The notes under the pieces: generated by a model
What the model was told of the DNA's origin: nothing
Databases searched by the model: none
The model's input: the letters and a program-made list of their open reading frames with translations, nothing else
Assembly (NCBI GenBank): GCA_023664625.1
Contig: JAMPFD010000005.1
Location: 124,001 to 188,000, forward strand
Direction of reading: 5' to 3'
Length of the DNA: 64,000 bases
Source of the DNA: Bacillota bacterium
Lineage (GTDB): Bacteria > Bacteroidota > Bacteroidia > Bacteroidales > Bacteroidaceae
Program-made: the position numbers and the translations under genes
Shown: in pieces, positions 46,453 through 56,600 of the stretch
Layout of the letters: every line of letters begins with the position of its first letter
How positions within the stretch are numbered: the stretch's first letter is position 1

Positions 46453-47067
46453 CTATCTGGTAAGTCTGATCAGTTTCTTCATCTCCTCCACCGGGTCAGG
46501 AGCACGCAGAACCGTGCCGCTGACAGCCACGCCGCTGACTCCTGTACGCATAATCCCCGGAATGTCATTGGCCGTGATACCGCCTATCGCCACCACTGGG
46601 AGCGTCAGGCCTTCCTTTTCCATAGCCTGCATGACGGAACGGCAGCCGCTGAGTCCAAGGACAGGTGCCAGGCCTTTCTTCGTCGTCGTGAAGCGGAAAG
46701 GCCCGCAGCCGATATAGTCTGCACCGGCGGCATGATGACGGCGCACGTCGTCAATGGTGTTTGCCGTTCCTCCGATGATGACATCCGGTCCGAGGATTCT
46801 CCGGGCTCCGGCTATGGGCATGTCCTTCATGCCGAGGTGCACGCCGTCGGCACGGAGTTCACGGACAAGCCTGACATGGTCGTCGATAATGAACGTCGCA
46901 CCGGCTTCCCTGCACATACGCTGCGCCTCTATGGCCACAGGGCGGATTTCGTCAATGGAAGCCGCCTTCATTCTCAGCTGTATCCAGCGGCAGCCTCCGG
47001 CGAGTGCAAGACGTATGGAGTCAAGATAAGAGATGTTCTCGGTATAATGTGAAATGAATTGCAGCAT
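46453..47067 (-). CDS. thiE: Thiamine phosphate synthase
   Basis: 204 residues from the ATG at 47067; the open frame continues upstream but without ThiE similarity. Motifs: W-I-Q-L-R-M-K (~29-35), I-I-D-D-H-V (~61-66), G-V-H-L-G-M-K-D (~76-83), [19 protein letters not shown] and G-V-A-V-S-G-T. It joins HMP-PP and thiazole phosphate to thiamine phosphate. Confidence 0.94.
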   Translation of the reverse strand: MLQFISHYTENISYLDSIRLALAGGCRWIQLRMKAASIDEIRPVAIEAQRMCREAGATFIIDDHVRLVRELRADGVHLGMKDMPIAGARRILGPDVIIGGTANTIDDVRRHHAAGADYIGCGPFRFTTTKKGLAPVLGLSGCRSVMQAMEKEGLTLPVVAIGGITANDIPGIMRTGVSGVAVSGTVLRAPDPVEEMKKLIRLTR

Positions 47068-47242
47068 TTCGGGATCGGAGGGTTTCAGGGTTAACGGTTT
47101 CAGGTATAGGAGCAGGATTATGAGATTATACGGCAGGGATGCCATACATCCGCAAATGACAGTGGCATTCCATAATGATCATATCACGGATTATCAGAGG
47201 ACATTTCACGGCACGTTCCCAAAGCGGCCGGCACTCTTCCCT

Positions 47243-47440
47243 TCAGCCTCCGCAGACGGCTTTGATGATTGCCACACTGTCGCCTTCCGTAAGCGCAGTA
47301 CTGCTCCATGCGTCACGCTGCACCATCCTTGTACCCAGTGCCATTGCCACGCCGCGTTCAGGAAGATGAAGTTCTTCTGCCAGTTCCTGAAGTGTAGATG
47401 CCTTGGAACAGGTCTCTTTACTGTTGATTCTGATGTTCAT
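47243..47440 (-). CDS. thiS: Sulfur carrier protein ThiS
   Basis: 65 residues from the ATG at 47440, ending V-C-G-G; the terminal Gly-Gly is the sulfur-bearing end. The beta-grasp outline (L-Q-E-L-A-E-E-L, G-V-A-M-A-L-G, E-G-D-S-V-A-I-I-K-A) is typical. First gene of the operon, 145 bases after the riboswitch terminator. Confidence 0.93.
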   Translation of the reverse strand: MNIRINSKETCSKASTLQELAEELHLPERGVAMALGTRMVQRDAWSSTALTEGDSVAIIKAVCGG

Positions 47441-47584
47441 TTTTTTATGGTTACATGTTGTGGGGTATGTGGGGGTATGGATTGCAGGGCTATGGGAGGG
47501 GGAGGTACGGTGTGGTTCACAGCCGTTCATGACCTAAGACCTTCAACCAAATGACCTAAGACCATATCAAAAAAGACTATACCA

Positions 47585-47631
47585 TAAAAAAACAATCCGG
47601 ATAATGACAGTCTTTGATAGTCATCACCCGG
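47585..47631 (-). terminator. Riboswitch-controlled intrinsic terminator in the thi leader
   Basis: On the minus strand CCGGGTGATGAC (47620-47631) pairs over 12 positions with GTCATTATCCGG (47597-47608, two G-U pairs), followed by a T-rich run (47586-47593). It lies downstream of the TPP aptamer and upstream of thiS, as expected for an expression platform that stops transcription when TPP is bound. Confidence 0.8.
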
Positions 47632-47667
47632 GTATATTAATCCATAAAATGATTAAGAATCATTCTC

Positions 47668-47771
47668 ATTTCCTACGGCAGCATTATCTGCATCAGGTCA
47701 ATGGGTATAATCTCAGCCTCCCCCTGCCGCTGACATGATATGTCAAGACATTGCATGGGGGAAGCACCCCG
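47668..47771 (-). ncRNA. TPP riboswitch (THI element)
   Basis: The minus strand reads CGGGGTGCTTCCC, then GGCTGAGATTATACCC, TTGACCTGATGCAGATAATG and CTGCCGTAGGAAATGA. These are the consensus segments of the thi box in the right order. A variable P3-type stem lies between the first two. It senses thiamine pyrophosphate and should repress the thiSEGCFH operon through the terminator 37 bases downstream. Confidence 0.95.
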
Positions 47772-47808
47772 AGTTATTTTTTTTCTTTCGTTGTAAACGA
47801 GAGCGTTG

Positions 47809-47840
47809 CAAAGGTAGTGCATTTTTTTCTACCCTCCAAA
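47809..47840 (-). promoter_or_regulatory. Canonical promoter of the thiamine operon
   Basis: TTTG (47837-47840), 20 bases, then TACCTTTG (47809-47816) on the minus strand: an exact consensus match. The transcript would start about 30 bases before the TPP riboswitch. Confidence 0.85.
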
Positions 47841-48205
47841 TTTTTTCATGAAAAGTTGAAAAAAAGTATCGGTACACAGTATTATAATAAGTCCGTCGAC
47901 AAAATTAAGCGGCATGGTGTTGTCTGGGATTGCCTCTGCATTGTCTTTCGGATTAATTTTGCTGACCGGCCCCAAAAAGAAAACCGGCCGGCAGAAAATC
48001 CTGTTGGCCGGCTCCACACATGTTTTCTTTACTTGCCGTCACAGCTTATTTGCAGGACGACAAATGATTTTTCCTTTATGTCAATGCTGACATATGAGCC
48101 TGCCGCACTCACGGAAGAAGTCCGCGGAATGACGGCAGACGGATTCTGCAACGTGTTCCTGACATTGACATCATCGGCATTCAACAAACTCACATCCAGC
48201 TTGAC
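47841..48205. other. Spacer without a convincing gene
   Basis: Divergent stretch between the thi promoter and a mosaic repeat. A GC-rich foldback with CCGGCCGG and GGCCGG arms lies at 47985-48016. A 46-codon frame (48078-48218, starting M-S-M-L-T-Y-E-P-A-A-L) runs into the repeat and may be the rest of a gene cut by it; no family is recognised. Confidence 0.3.
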
Positions 48206-48516
48206 AAGTAACTGTTGAAAATTAGTTTATACTAAAAATGCAGTTGTTTTTCATGCGGTCAGTATGCGGAGCCGAAGGAGCAATGCGGGCATTGTGACTG
48301 AGTGACAACTTTCCCGACAAGCCATACGGGCAGAACGAAACTTATTTCAGCCATGCCGTGGCAAGAAAAGGTGGAATGAAATTCAACGTTTTCGTTAAGC
48401 CAAATGAGCAGAACGAAACTCGTTTCAGCTATGCTGTGGCGAGAAAAGGTAGAATGAAATTCAACAAGTCTTAGTGAGAAAACATTATATTATAAAATAA
48501 TTATCAATAGTTACTT
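48206..48516 (+). repeat. Mosaic repeat with terminal inverted repeats
   Basis: Left AAGTAACTGT (48206-48215) and right ATAGTTACTT (48507-48516). The head is nearly identical to 24542-24710; one foldback module (CGTTTTCGTTAAGCCAAATG ...) and the AACATTATATTATAA tail follow. It lacks the spacer and second module present at 24.5 kb. ACAAG stands near both ends (48204-48208, 48517-48521) but cannot be firmly called a target duplication. Confidence 0.7.
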
Positions 48517-48604
48517 ACAAGCCCTACAGAAATCCGCGCATTGCCGTCAGCCGGCGAAAGTGGCAGAAAACTTCCGGCATGCTCTCCGGCAGAGCACGCC
48601 GGCC

Positions 48605-48976
48605 TTAAAAACACAATTCTTTCCACAGCCTGTCAAGCGCCTCTCTGCCGTCAGGAGACGAAAGGGCAGCTTCAATACGGCGGACAAGGCTCGCCGAACG
48701 CATGCCCTTCCTGTTCTCCGCACGTGAGGCACGGGCACGGGGATTGCGTGGCGGAATGATTCCGAAGACACGGAAGGCATGTGCAACAAGATAGGAGAAC
48801 GTGGCATAACTGCCGTCATCCATGGTTATGCCACAATGGTAATAAACCTCATGCAGGAGTTCCAAAAGATCAGTCTTCGTACCTTTCCACTGCAGACCGT
48901 CACTCTCTGTGCTTGACAAAATAACTCTCACTTTCTCCGTCATCTCTCCGATGACAATACGCCGTAATTCTTTCAT
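48605..48976 (-). CDS. Small RteC-like / mobile-element-associated protein
   Basis: 123 residues. The central L-Q-W-K-G-T-K-T-D-L-L-E-L-L-H-E-V-Y-Y recalls the C-terminal domain of RteC-type regulators and small proteins near Bacteroidales mobile elements. A basic stretch follows (N-P-R-A-R-A-S-R-A-E-N-R-K-G), suggesting DNA binding. No catalytic motif is seen. It stands alone between two mosaic repeats. Confidence 0.5.
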   Translation of the reverse strand: MKELRRIVIGEMTEKVRVILSSTESDGLQWKGTKTDLLELLHEVYYHCGITMDDGSYATFSYLVAHAFRVFGIIPPRNPRARASRAENRKGMRSASLVRRIEAALSSPDGREALDRLWKELCF

Positions 48977-49084
48977 TGCTTTTCATGTATTAATCCCGTC
49001 ACCATGACAGCGGGCATTGATATGTTTTTCCTCCTTCCTGAATATATGGGACGGAAGATTTCGGGTGCGAAATTACTACATAAT

Positions 49085-49103
49085 AGTGAACAATAAGTTC
49101 ACT
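49085..49103 (-). promoter_or_regulatory. Palindrome upstream of the RteC-like gene
   Basis: AGTGAAC-AATAA-GTTCACT is a 7+7 bp inverted repeat about 110 bases before the ATG, next to a weak -7-like TAATTTCG on the minus strand (49068-49075). It could be an operator for a dimeric repressor. Confidence 0.35.
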
Positions 49104-49191
49104 TGTATATCTTTCTTTGTTAAAAATATTTATATATTCAATAATTTTTAGTTAAATTCGTATATAGAATCAATTTGGATTATCCCCACAG

Positions 49192-49546
49192 TTATTCCTG
49201 CGGGAAAACATCAAGCATAAGGTTGAGCATAGCGGACACTGTCACGGAATGATGTTTTCCGTCAAGCCACACAGGCAGAACAAAGCTTGTTTCAGCCATG
49301 CCGTGACGACAAAGAAATGGGTAAGCGAGAGGAGACCAAGCTTGCCTGGAGTCTCCTGAGCGGGAGGTTCTTATGCAAAGAAACGGGTAAGCGGGAGGAG
49401 ACCAAGCTTGCTTGAAGTCTCCTGAGCGGGAGGTTCTTATAAAAAAAGTGCATAACCTCAGCGAAACAAATGCACTAAATGACAAAAAGAACAAGTTTTA
49501 GGGGAAAAAATATTCCATCATAAAACAATCTTCAACAGAGACTTGA
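49192..49546 (+). repeat. Mosaic repeat copy with two foldback C modules
   Basis: The head is a diverged match (GTCAAGCCACACAGGCAGAAC, split as GTCAAGCCACACAGG and CAGAACAAAGC), then come two C modules (49313-49377, 49379-49440) with GGAGACCAAGCTTGC...GTCTCC foldbacks, ATGACAAAAAGAAC and the tail ATATTCCATCATAAAAC. End repeats are degraded. 49547-49840 shows nothing recognisable. Confidence 0.6.
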
Positions 49547-49841
49547 AGAATTACAAATACCATATCCGTTAATTGTGGAAGACCGGCTTCATCACCATCA
49601 GCCACAGCCTGCACCACAGCTACCCGGCCTGTAACAAATCTCCGGGTTAAGCAACAATGGCTCTTGAAGTTAACTTAAACAATGGATTATCTGTGTACGC
49701 AATCCGCAACGTCCACTACATGTATGCAATGGCATATTACACATAGACATAAAATCACATAACTGTAATGACCATACGCCATATCAAACGTATTTTTTTA
49801 TTAATCGTATTTTTTTCTTAAAAACTTTTTTATAGATTTTC

Positions 49842-49873
49842 TTTCCGTTTTCAAATATTTTTCATTATATTTG
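49842..49873 (+). promoter_or_regulatory. Promoter of the candidate 450-nt RNA
   Basis: TATATTTG (49866-49873) is a perfect -7 box, with TTTC (49842-49845) 20 bases upstream at -33. The surrounding DNA is strongly AT-rich. Confidence 0.6.
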
Positions 49874-49879
49874 CAGATG

Positions 49880-50342
49880 ATTTTCTTCATCGCCTAAAAT
49901 TGGAAGGACGTATCACCCCAGTGAGCCGCCCCGCAGTGAAGGTCGATGAAGCCTGCGCCGAGCTGAAGCACTCGATGGAAACATCAAGATGCGGAGGAGG
50001 GTCAAGGGTTGGGAAATCACCATATTAATGGAAAAGGCGTTTGCATACGCTTCTCTTTCTGCACTCCAAACTTCGAACACTTGGATAGATTCAGTGGAAA
50101 GAAAGGCAACGGCAGATGTCCAGGGATGTGATTCGTTCGCATCCCCTTATATACTCGTACAAATGGCTTTCATTCTGTCATGGAATGACGGGATGATGCC
50201 ATTCGGATTTCGGTATGTACAGGGGAAGCGCATCATATCGGCGTGGGCTTCGGCGTTGCTTATCTTACTGAATAGGCAAGTTCGAAGGCCCGGAGTGTGA
50301 GATAGGCAAATGTACGGTCTCACGCTTTTTTTGTTTTTATGC
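49880..50342 (+). ncRNA. Candidate ~450-nt RNA gene
   Basis: A discrete unit with its own promoter ends at a hairpin GTGTGAGA (50295-50302) / TCTCACGC (50328-50335) followed by seven T. No convincing protein: a frame from 50028 (M-E-K-A-F-A-Y-A-S) runs 90 codons to 50300 but ends inside the terminator stem, and other frames are broken. The sequence is not tmRNA, RNase P, SRP or 6S RNA by their known motifs. Similar translated sequence is known to me as a recurring Bacteroidales hypothetical ORF, which suggests conservation at RNA level. The alternative is a real small protein. Confidence 0.45.
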
Positions 50343-50508
50343 CTCCCCGTCTCCGGCATGATTTCGTGCCGTAACAGGAAAAACACAACCGTGTGTGGGA
50401 AAATCCCCATAAAACTTGTTTACCTTTCATGCCTTCCGCGCATATATAAGTGTATACAATCCTGATTTTTCCGCTCCACAAAGCCTATAACTATATAAAT
50501 TCCAAATA

Positions 50509-51711
50509 ATGATGAACCTGAAACGCACTATATCCAAGACAGCACTTCTTACATGTGTATTAACTTTATATACAAGTTGTGGCAGCAGGCAGATAGAAAT
50601 CAGTCCGTCCGAGACGCATACCATGACAGTAAGCAACCGGAAGCCCGTAATAAAAGTATATATAGAGAATTCCGGCAGCATGGACGGATATATGGCAGAC
50701 GGCTCACAGCTGAAGGATGCCGTCTTTGACTATGTCAGCGACCTGTCAGCATCGTCAGCGGGAGTAGAGCTCAACTATATAAACAACCGGATCATCCCGT
50801 TCAAAGGCAATCTGTCAAATTTTATAAAAACCATGACCCCTTCAACGTTCAGGGCGGCCGGAGGAAACAGGGCAAGCTCCGACATCAGTCACATGCTGTC
50901 ATCCATCCTTGGCAATATGAGGAAATCCACCGTCAGCATCTTTGTCTCCGACTGCATACTTGACTTTAAAGACGTTGACGCTAAGAAATTTCTCAACAAC
51001 TGTCAGATATCAATAAAGAACGCAGTCAATGAAGGAAGGCGGAAGAATCCCGGTCTTGGGATAGAGATAATAAAGATGTTGTCAGACTTCAGCGGAACAT
51101 ATTACTATCCGAACGGAAAAGCGGAGAAACTCAGCAATGTAAAGCGTCCGTATTACATCTGGATTTTCGGCGACAGCGACATTCTGGCAAGACTGAATAC
51201 CGATGTCCCTCTGTCACGTCTGGGAAAGTATGGGTTCTGCGGTATCGCGGCATATTCAGGGAAGACAGCCGCTCCGTATGAGATAACCAACCGCAGCGGC
51301 GCGTCAGCCACCATAAATCCTGTAGGAGGCAAATACGAGGTCACCATAAAGGTTGACCTGCGCTCTACCCTGCAGCCGGAGACCGTCATACAGAATCCGG
51401 CCAGCTACACTTTCAACAATCCGTCGCTGAGAGTTGAGGAAGTAAAGCCTGTAACAGCAGCCGGCAGTCAGTATACTCATCTGATAAACATAACTATCCC
51501 TGAGTCAACAACTGTCATAGAAGAGCATCTGTTGTTCAAGGCTCCGGGAACAGCATCATGGGTCAGGGAGTCAAATGATGATTCAGGCAAGGATATAAGG
51601 AAAAACACAGGCAAGACCACCGGCATCCTCCATCTCGTGGAAGGCGTGGCCGATGCCTACAGGAAGGACAATATACTGACGACACTGAAATTCAAAGTAA
51701 AACGTAAATAA
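50509..51711 (+). CDS. vWA-like lipoprotein opening the cytoskeleton/stator operon
   Basis: 400 residues. The lipobox L-Y-T-S-C24 marks a lipoprotein. After a linker, V-I-K-V-Y-I-E53-N-S55-G-S57-M is a MIDAS-type D-x-S-x-S with Glu for Asp, so a von Willebrand A fold is likely (~46-250; I-F-V-S-D-C-I-L-D at ~143-151 fits the later MIDAS strand). The last ~150 residues are a beta-rich domain (V-G-G-K-Y-E-V-T-I-K-V). It should sit in the periplasm or on the outer membrane as the contact or ligand-binding part of the system. It is 13 bases from the next gene. An ATG three bases later is an alternative start. Confidence 0.7.
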   Translation: MMNLKRTISKTALLTCVLTLYTSCGSRQIEISPSETHTMTVSNRKPVIKVYIENSGSMDGYMADGSQLKDAVFDYVSDLSASSAGVELNYINNRIIPFKGNLSNFIKTMTPSTFRAAGGNRASSDISHMLSSILGNMRKSTVSIFVSDCILDFKDVDAKKFLNNCQISIKNAVNEGRRKNPGLGIEIIKMLSDFSGTYYYPNGKAEKLSNVKRPYYIWIFGDSDILARLNTDVPLSRLGKYGFCGIAAYSGKTAAPYEITNRSGASATINPVGGKYEVTIKVDLRSTLQPETVIQNPASYTFNNPSLRVEEVKPVTAAGSQYTHLINITIPESTTVIEEHLLFKAPGTASWVRESNDDSGKDIRKNTGKTTGILHLVEGVADAYRKDNILTTLKFKVKRK

Positions 51712-51724
51712 AGACAGAACTATT

Positions 51725-52189
51725 ATGGGACAGTTTTTCGGAAGCATGTATTGCTGGTTTGAAAATTTCTTCGGCATAGAACTTGCCGACTATCTGTGGG
51801 GAAATATATCCCCTGAGCAGACAACCAATTCTTTCATCGGCATAGGATGGCTAATGTTCGCCATCAGTATTGTCGTGGTATTAACCTATTATTATTTATT
51901 TGACAATCCGCGGCTGAACCACTGGTGGGGGTGGGGAATATTCCTCGTGGTGAATGCCGTTGCAAACTTCGTTGCCGGCTGGCAGTGGGTTCTGTCAGAT
52001 TCTTATAACGGAAAGATGATAAAGATTGACCCTGCAAGCAATCTTGAAGTTGCTCTCAATATCGGGGATGGCGAGATGCTGTGTTTCGGAGTCTCAAACA
52101 TGTTCCTTTCGATCATGGCATTCTTCCTGTTCAGCATGTGCCTGAAATGGTGGAGCACAAACTGCCGTAATGCACCATTCGTAAAATAA
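51725..52189 (+). CDS. Three-helix membrane protein of the cytoskeleton/stator operon
   Basis: 154 residues. Hydrophobic helices at ~38-59 (I-G-W-L-M-F-A-I-S-I-V-V-V-L-T), ~70-88 (W-W-G-W-G-I-F-L-V-V-N-A-V-A-N) and ~122-141 (M-F-L-S-I-M-A-F-F-L-F-S-M). The short acidic segment around 95-115 would be outside the membrane. No family is recognised. It is 13 bases after the vWA-like lipoprotein and 16 before the tubulin-like gene. Confidence 0.65.
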   Translation: MGQFFGSMYCWFENFFGIELADYLWGNISPEQTTNSFIGIGWLMFAISIVVVLTYYYLFDNPRLNHWWGWGIFLVVNAVANFVAGWQWVLSDSYNGKMIKIDPASNLEVALNIGDGEMLCFGVSNMFLSIMAFFLFSMCLKWWSTNCRNAPFVK

Positions 52190-52205
52190 TATATACATAA
52201 GCCTT

Positions 52206-53600
52206 ATGTCAAAGATATTTGTATTCGGAATAGGCGGCACAGGTTCCAGAGTGCTCCGTTCGCTCACCATGCTGCTTGCCTCCGGTGTGAGATTCGGAGC
52301 AGACGAGATTGTACCGGTCATAATAGACCCTGACAATGCCAATGCCGACCTCACACGCACAGTGGCACTGCTGAACAACTATGCCTCGATAAGAAAGTCG
52401 CTGCATTTCGGCAGTGACACAGAGAACCGTTTCTTCAGGACGGATATAGAGAGTTTCCTGCCTAACTATACCCTGCACATAAATGACACAGACGATAAGT
52501 CATTCAGGGAGTTCATAAACTATGCCTCCATGTCAAAGCCCAACCAGGCTCTGACAAAGATGCTCTTCTCTGACAAGAATCTCGCATCCTCAATGGAAGT
52601 AGGCTTCAAGGGCAACCCTAACATAGGCAGCGTGGTGCTGAACCAGATAGCACACTCCGATGACTTTCAGGAAATTGCCAATAAGTTCAGTGCCGGCGAC
52701 CATATTTTTATCATCAGCTCCATATTCGGCGGTACGGGAGCCAGCGGATTTCCCCTACTGCTGAAAACCCTGCGTACGGGAAACAACTTTCCAAACTATA
52801 ATCTCATAAACCAGGCACAGATAGGAGCGGTCACAATACTTCCGTATTTCAAGCTCAGACCTGACGAGGAAAGCGAGATTGACTCATCGACGTTTATCTC
52901 AAAGACAAAGTCGGCATTAGCTTACTATGAGAACAACATAATAAAGAACAACAGCATCAATGCACTGTACTATCTTGCCGATGACGTGGCAAACACATAC
53001 GACAACCATGAGGGCGGCTCGTCACAGCAGAATGCGGCACATCTCATAGAGTTTCTCGGAGCCACCGCCATCATTGATTTCTCCAACTCACAATTTGCAA
53101 ATCCTGCCAACATGGAGCTCGGCATACGCGAAAGTGACGGTTCGGTATCGTTCGGTTCCTTCTACCGCAAGATGCATGACATGCTCTACCGGCCCATGTC
53201 TCAGTTTGCCTTGATGTCAAACGCACTTACTCACAAGCTTGACACATACAGAGCGAGCAGCTTTGCCGCCAACAACGGCAATTTCGAAGACCTGTACTCA
53301 GGCGCGTTCTTTAATGAACTCTCTGACTTGCTAAGAAAATATCAGGAATGGCTGAAAGAAATGAAGGACAACAAGCGTCCGCTTGACCTGTTCAACCTTA
53401 ATTGCGGAGACAAGCCGTTCGACCTCGTGACAGGAGTCAAGCCCAAACGCATTCTCAGCAAGCATTCAGACTACAACCTTGTAACTGACCGACTGAATTC
53501 TGCAGTAAGGAAATGCAAGAGCAAAGGAAAGGAGGACAAATTCCTCGAAATGTTCTTCCATGGAACAAGGCAGCTGGTGTCCGAAAAGCTCAGCAACTGA
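52206..53600 (+). CDS. Tubulin-like GTPase
   Basis: 464 residues. It starts with a nucleotide-binding F-G8-I-G-G-T-G-S-R-V-L and has a tubulin signature F174-G-G-T-G-A-S-G181 after strand I-F-I-I-S-S, equivalent to GGGTGSG of FtsZ/tubulin. An Asp-rich segment (I-I-D-P-D-N-A-N) at ~39-46 is consistent with the ribose/Mg region. It belongs to the bacterial 'Tubulin-like' group rather than FtsZ; length and C-terminal helices differ. Self-assembly with GTP is expected from the family but unproven here. It stands 77 bases before the actin-fold protein. Confidence 0.75.
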   Translation: MSKIFVFGIGGTGSRVLRSLTMLLASGVRFGADEIVPVIIDPDNANADLTRTVALLNNYASIRKSLHFGSDTENRFFRTDIESFLPNYTLHINDTDDKSFREFINYASMSKPNQALTKMLFSDKNLASSMEVGFKGNPNIGSVVLNQIAHSDDFQEIANKFSAGDHIFIISSIFGGTGASGFPLLLKTLRTGNNFPNYNLINQAQIGAVTILPYFKLRPDEESEIDSSTFISKTKSALAYYENNIIKNNSINALYYLADDVANTYDNHEGGSSQQNAAHLIEFLGATAIIDFSNSQFANPANMELGIRESDGSVSFGSFYRKMHDMLYRPMSQFALMSNALTHKLDTYRASSFAANNGNFEDLYSGAFFNELSDLLRKYQEWLKEMKDNKRPLDLFNLNCGDKPFDLVTGVKPKRILSKHSDYNLVTDRLNSAVRKCKSKGKEDKFLEMFFHGTRQLVSEKLSN

Positions 53601-53677
53601 AAGTCATAGGGCTGTATACCATACGGATACCACTTGTTAAGGTACCGATAACCTTTTAACCAGAAACAATAACTATT

Positions 53678-56600
53678 ATGTCTAAGATATTCCGACTATA
53701 CAAAGAGGGAACAACAACGTACGAAGACTGGAACAACAGTCCGGCGTACCCCTATAACTCCACAAGCCGCGACACCATAGAAGACCCTGACGGAGCTTCT
53801 GCCCGTCACGAGATAACCTCCATACCTTCGCCATTCGCCCGCATAGACCTTATAAAGACAGCCTTCAAGGAAGTCTGCAAGCCTGTAGGGAAAACAGGCG
53901 TTCCAAATCTCAACGGCAAAACAATATTCCATAAAATGGTGTCAGACACGCTTGACGTGGCAGAGATTTTCTTCAATATAGAGAAGTTCAAAGATAAGGT
54001 GGAGATAATAAAATGGGATGCTTCCGCCATGCTCGCCGAACTTGACAGTTCGGACAGCTCCGGTCACAGATACCTTGCCGATGCGTTGAGGAAATATATG
54101 CAGTCAGATGCCAAGACTTACAATTTCGGCAGCATAAGGAGCATATACCTCCTCAACTACATCGAAGGTCCTGACGAACTGAACATCATAGGAGCGACAT
54201 CACCGGCGACACTGTTTTTCAGCAATGCCAACAGGCTTGAGTATGTCAATGACATATTCTTCGGCGAGGACAAGCCGTTCGATGAAGACTACCAGCCTCT
54301 GTACAAAAGAGATTTCGAGTTCGTGAAATATTTCTTTGCACTCAGGAAAAGCATCCCTGACTTTGCCGGACTGTTTCCTGAACTTGACGCTTATCTGTCA
54401 TGTACATACCGTGAAATATCCGGCCAAGAGAAGAAGAACATTCTTAACAACTTGCCGGAAACATATCTTGACGGTCTTTCATCCATCTCTGTCAGCGACG
54501 GCAGTCAGTCTGACATCGTGGAAGTAATTGGATATACACTATACAGGAAAACTCCACAGCCTGTGACATCAGTGAGCGACTTTACCATAAAGACAACAAA
54601 GACCACTTTACTCCGCCCGCTTGTCCTTCCTGTATCTTCAGGAAATAAATACAGTGACCTGCAATATACCACCGGCAAGTGGGGAACGTCAAATGCCGCT
54701 CCGTATCTTGACAATGAGGGGAATCTCCCGGAAAGGAAACTGCCTTATGACGGAGCACAGCACCCTTATCTCACCATAAGCGATTTTCTCGAGAATACCA
54801 TCCTCAGAGTACCTCATACGCTGAACACGGGGAATTACTTTGACGGAAACATCAGTCTCAGGGACAGCAGAATGGCATATCTGCTTCCGGTAAAGCCACT
54901 GCTGTTTGAATATTTCACAGCTGAGGAAATCCGCAGCAACATGCCTGACGGAAAACCTATGCTGGAAATGGAAGCTCTTGCCGGCAAGTCGGGCATCGCC
55001 GTGACGCTGCGTATTCCTGTCAAAGGAAACGGAAAGATAACGTATGTTGAATATACCCGTACATACTATAATAACTCCACTGCCGACTTGGAAAACAATA
55101 AAGGTGGCCTGGTCGAAACAGATTTCACCGGTTTCGTGATGCCTCAGGTGAAGTTCCTGAATGACAGCGATGCCGTATACAACATCTCCTGCATACAGTT
55201 GCCAAAAGGCAGAACTGAATTCATCTTCTTTAAGGAAGACAAAAAGATACAGCCTAAAAGCATCACCTGCCGTGACAAGGATCTTGGTTTAAGAAAAGCA
55301 GACAATTATCTTCTGGATAAGACAAATTTTGACTTTATTCAGGTAAGGCATCAGTATGGACATTCAGGAGTGATGCTGCCGTTGTTAAGAGAACAGAAAA
55401 ACATAGAACACTTTGAGTTTGCCATTGATCTTGGAACATCGAACACACACGTTGAATTCAGGAAAGACGGAGAGAAGCCTGAGGCATTCTCTTTCTCTGC
55501 AAACGAACGTCCGCTTTGTGAGATGTTCATCCCTGAAAAGAATGAATACGGAGCATCGGTTGATTTAGTTAACGAGACTGATATTATGGAGAAAGACTTC
55601 ATTCCGGGAGAGATAGGACGGAATGATTTGCGTTTCCCTACACGCACGGTGCTGTCGTGTGCGAGGACCATCGACTGGAAAGATGCCATTGACCCGTTCA
55701 CGCTTGTCAACATTCCTTTCACCTACGACAAGCGTGCCGAGTATCCATACAACAACTACAGATGCAACATAAAATGGGGCAACGGTGACGACCTGCGTGT
55801 CATGGAGTCTTACGTACGCTGCCTCATGCTCATCATCAGGAACAAGGTGCTTCTCAACAACGGTGACCTGCAGAAGACAAAGATAATATGGTTCTACCCT
55901 ATCAGCATGGCTCCGAAACGACTGCGCAGGCTTAAGGAGACATGGGACGATGCCTATAGGGAATACTTCGGCGAGGGTACTACTGAAAGCATGACGGAAT
56001 CGGCCGCGCCTATACAGTATTTCTTCAAAAGATACTCCACCGCCACTGACCTTGTCAATGTGGACATAGGCGGCGGCACAACCGACATTGCCTTTGCCAA
56101 GGACAAAAACATCAGCTATGTCACATCTTTCCGCTTTGCATCGAACGTTCTTTTTGAGGATTCATTCTCTGAACTTGAAGACAGCAATGGAATCATTGAC
56201 AGATATAAGGGAGAAATCCGGAAAATCTTCGAGGAGAAGAAACTTTCCGAATTGGCAACCGTATTTGGCAGTAAGAACAACGGAAGACCGGCGAATATGG
56301 CATCGTTCCTTTTCGGACTGAAGGACAACACTATTGCAAAGAGCAACGGAATAGATATAAAGACTCTTGACTTTAACAGGATGCTTCAGGAGGACGAGAA
56401 TTACAGGATAGTGTTCATCATATTCTATACATCCATTATCTACCATATAGCACATATTGTCAGGAATCTCGGACTTGACGTGCCACGGCATATCTCGTTC
56501 AGCGGAAACGGCAGCAAGGTGATACGCATTGTCACAACCGACTCTAAACTGCTCGCAAGATATACAAAGCTGGTGTTTGAGAAAATCCTCGGCAGACCTT

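Noticed and set aside
47751..48218. 155-codon frame across the thi promoter spacer
   Set aside because: It runs over the riboswitch/promoter region on the opposite strand, and its composition is not protein-like.
50147..50410. 87-codon minus-strand frame over the candidate RNA
   Set aside because: It crosses the terminator hairpin and has no start signal; treated as a shadow of a conserved RNA or small gene on the + strand.
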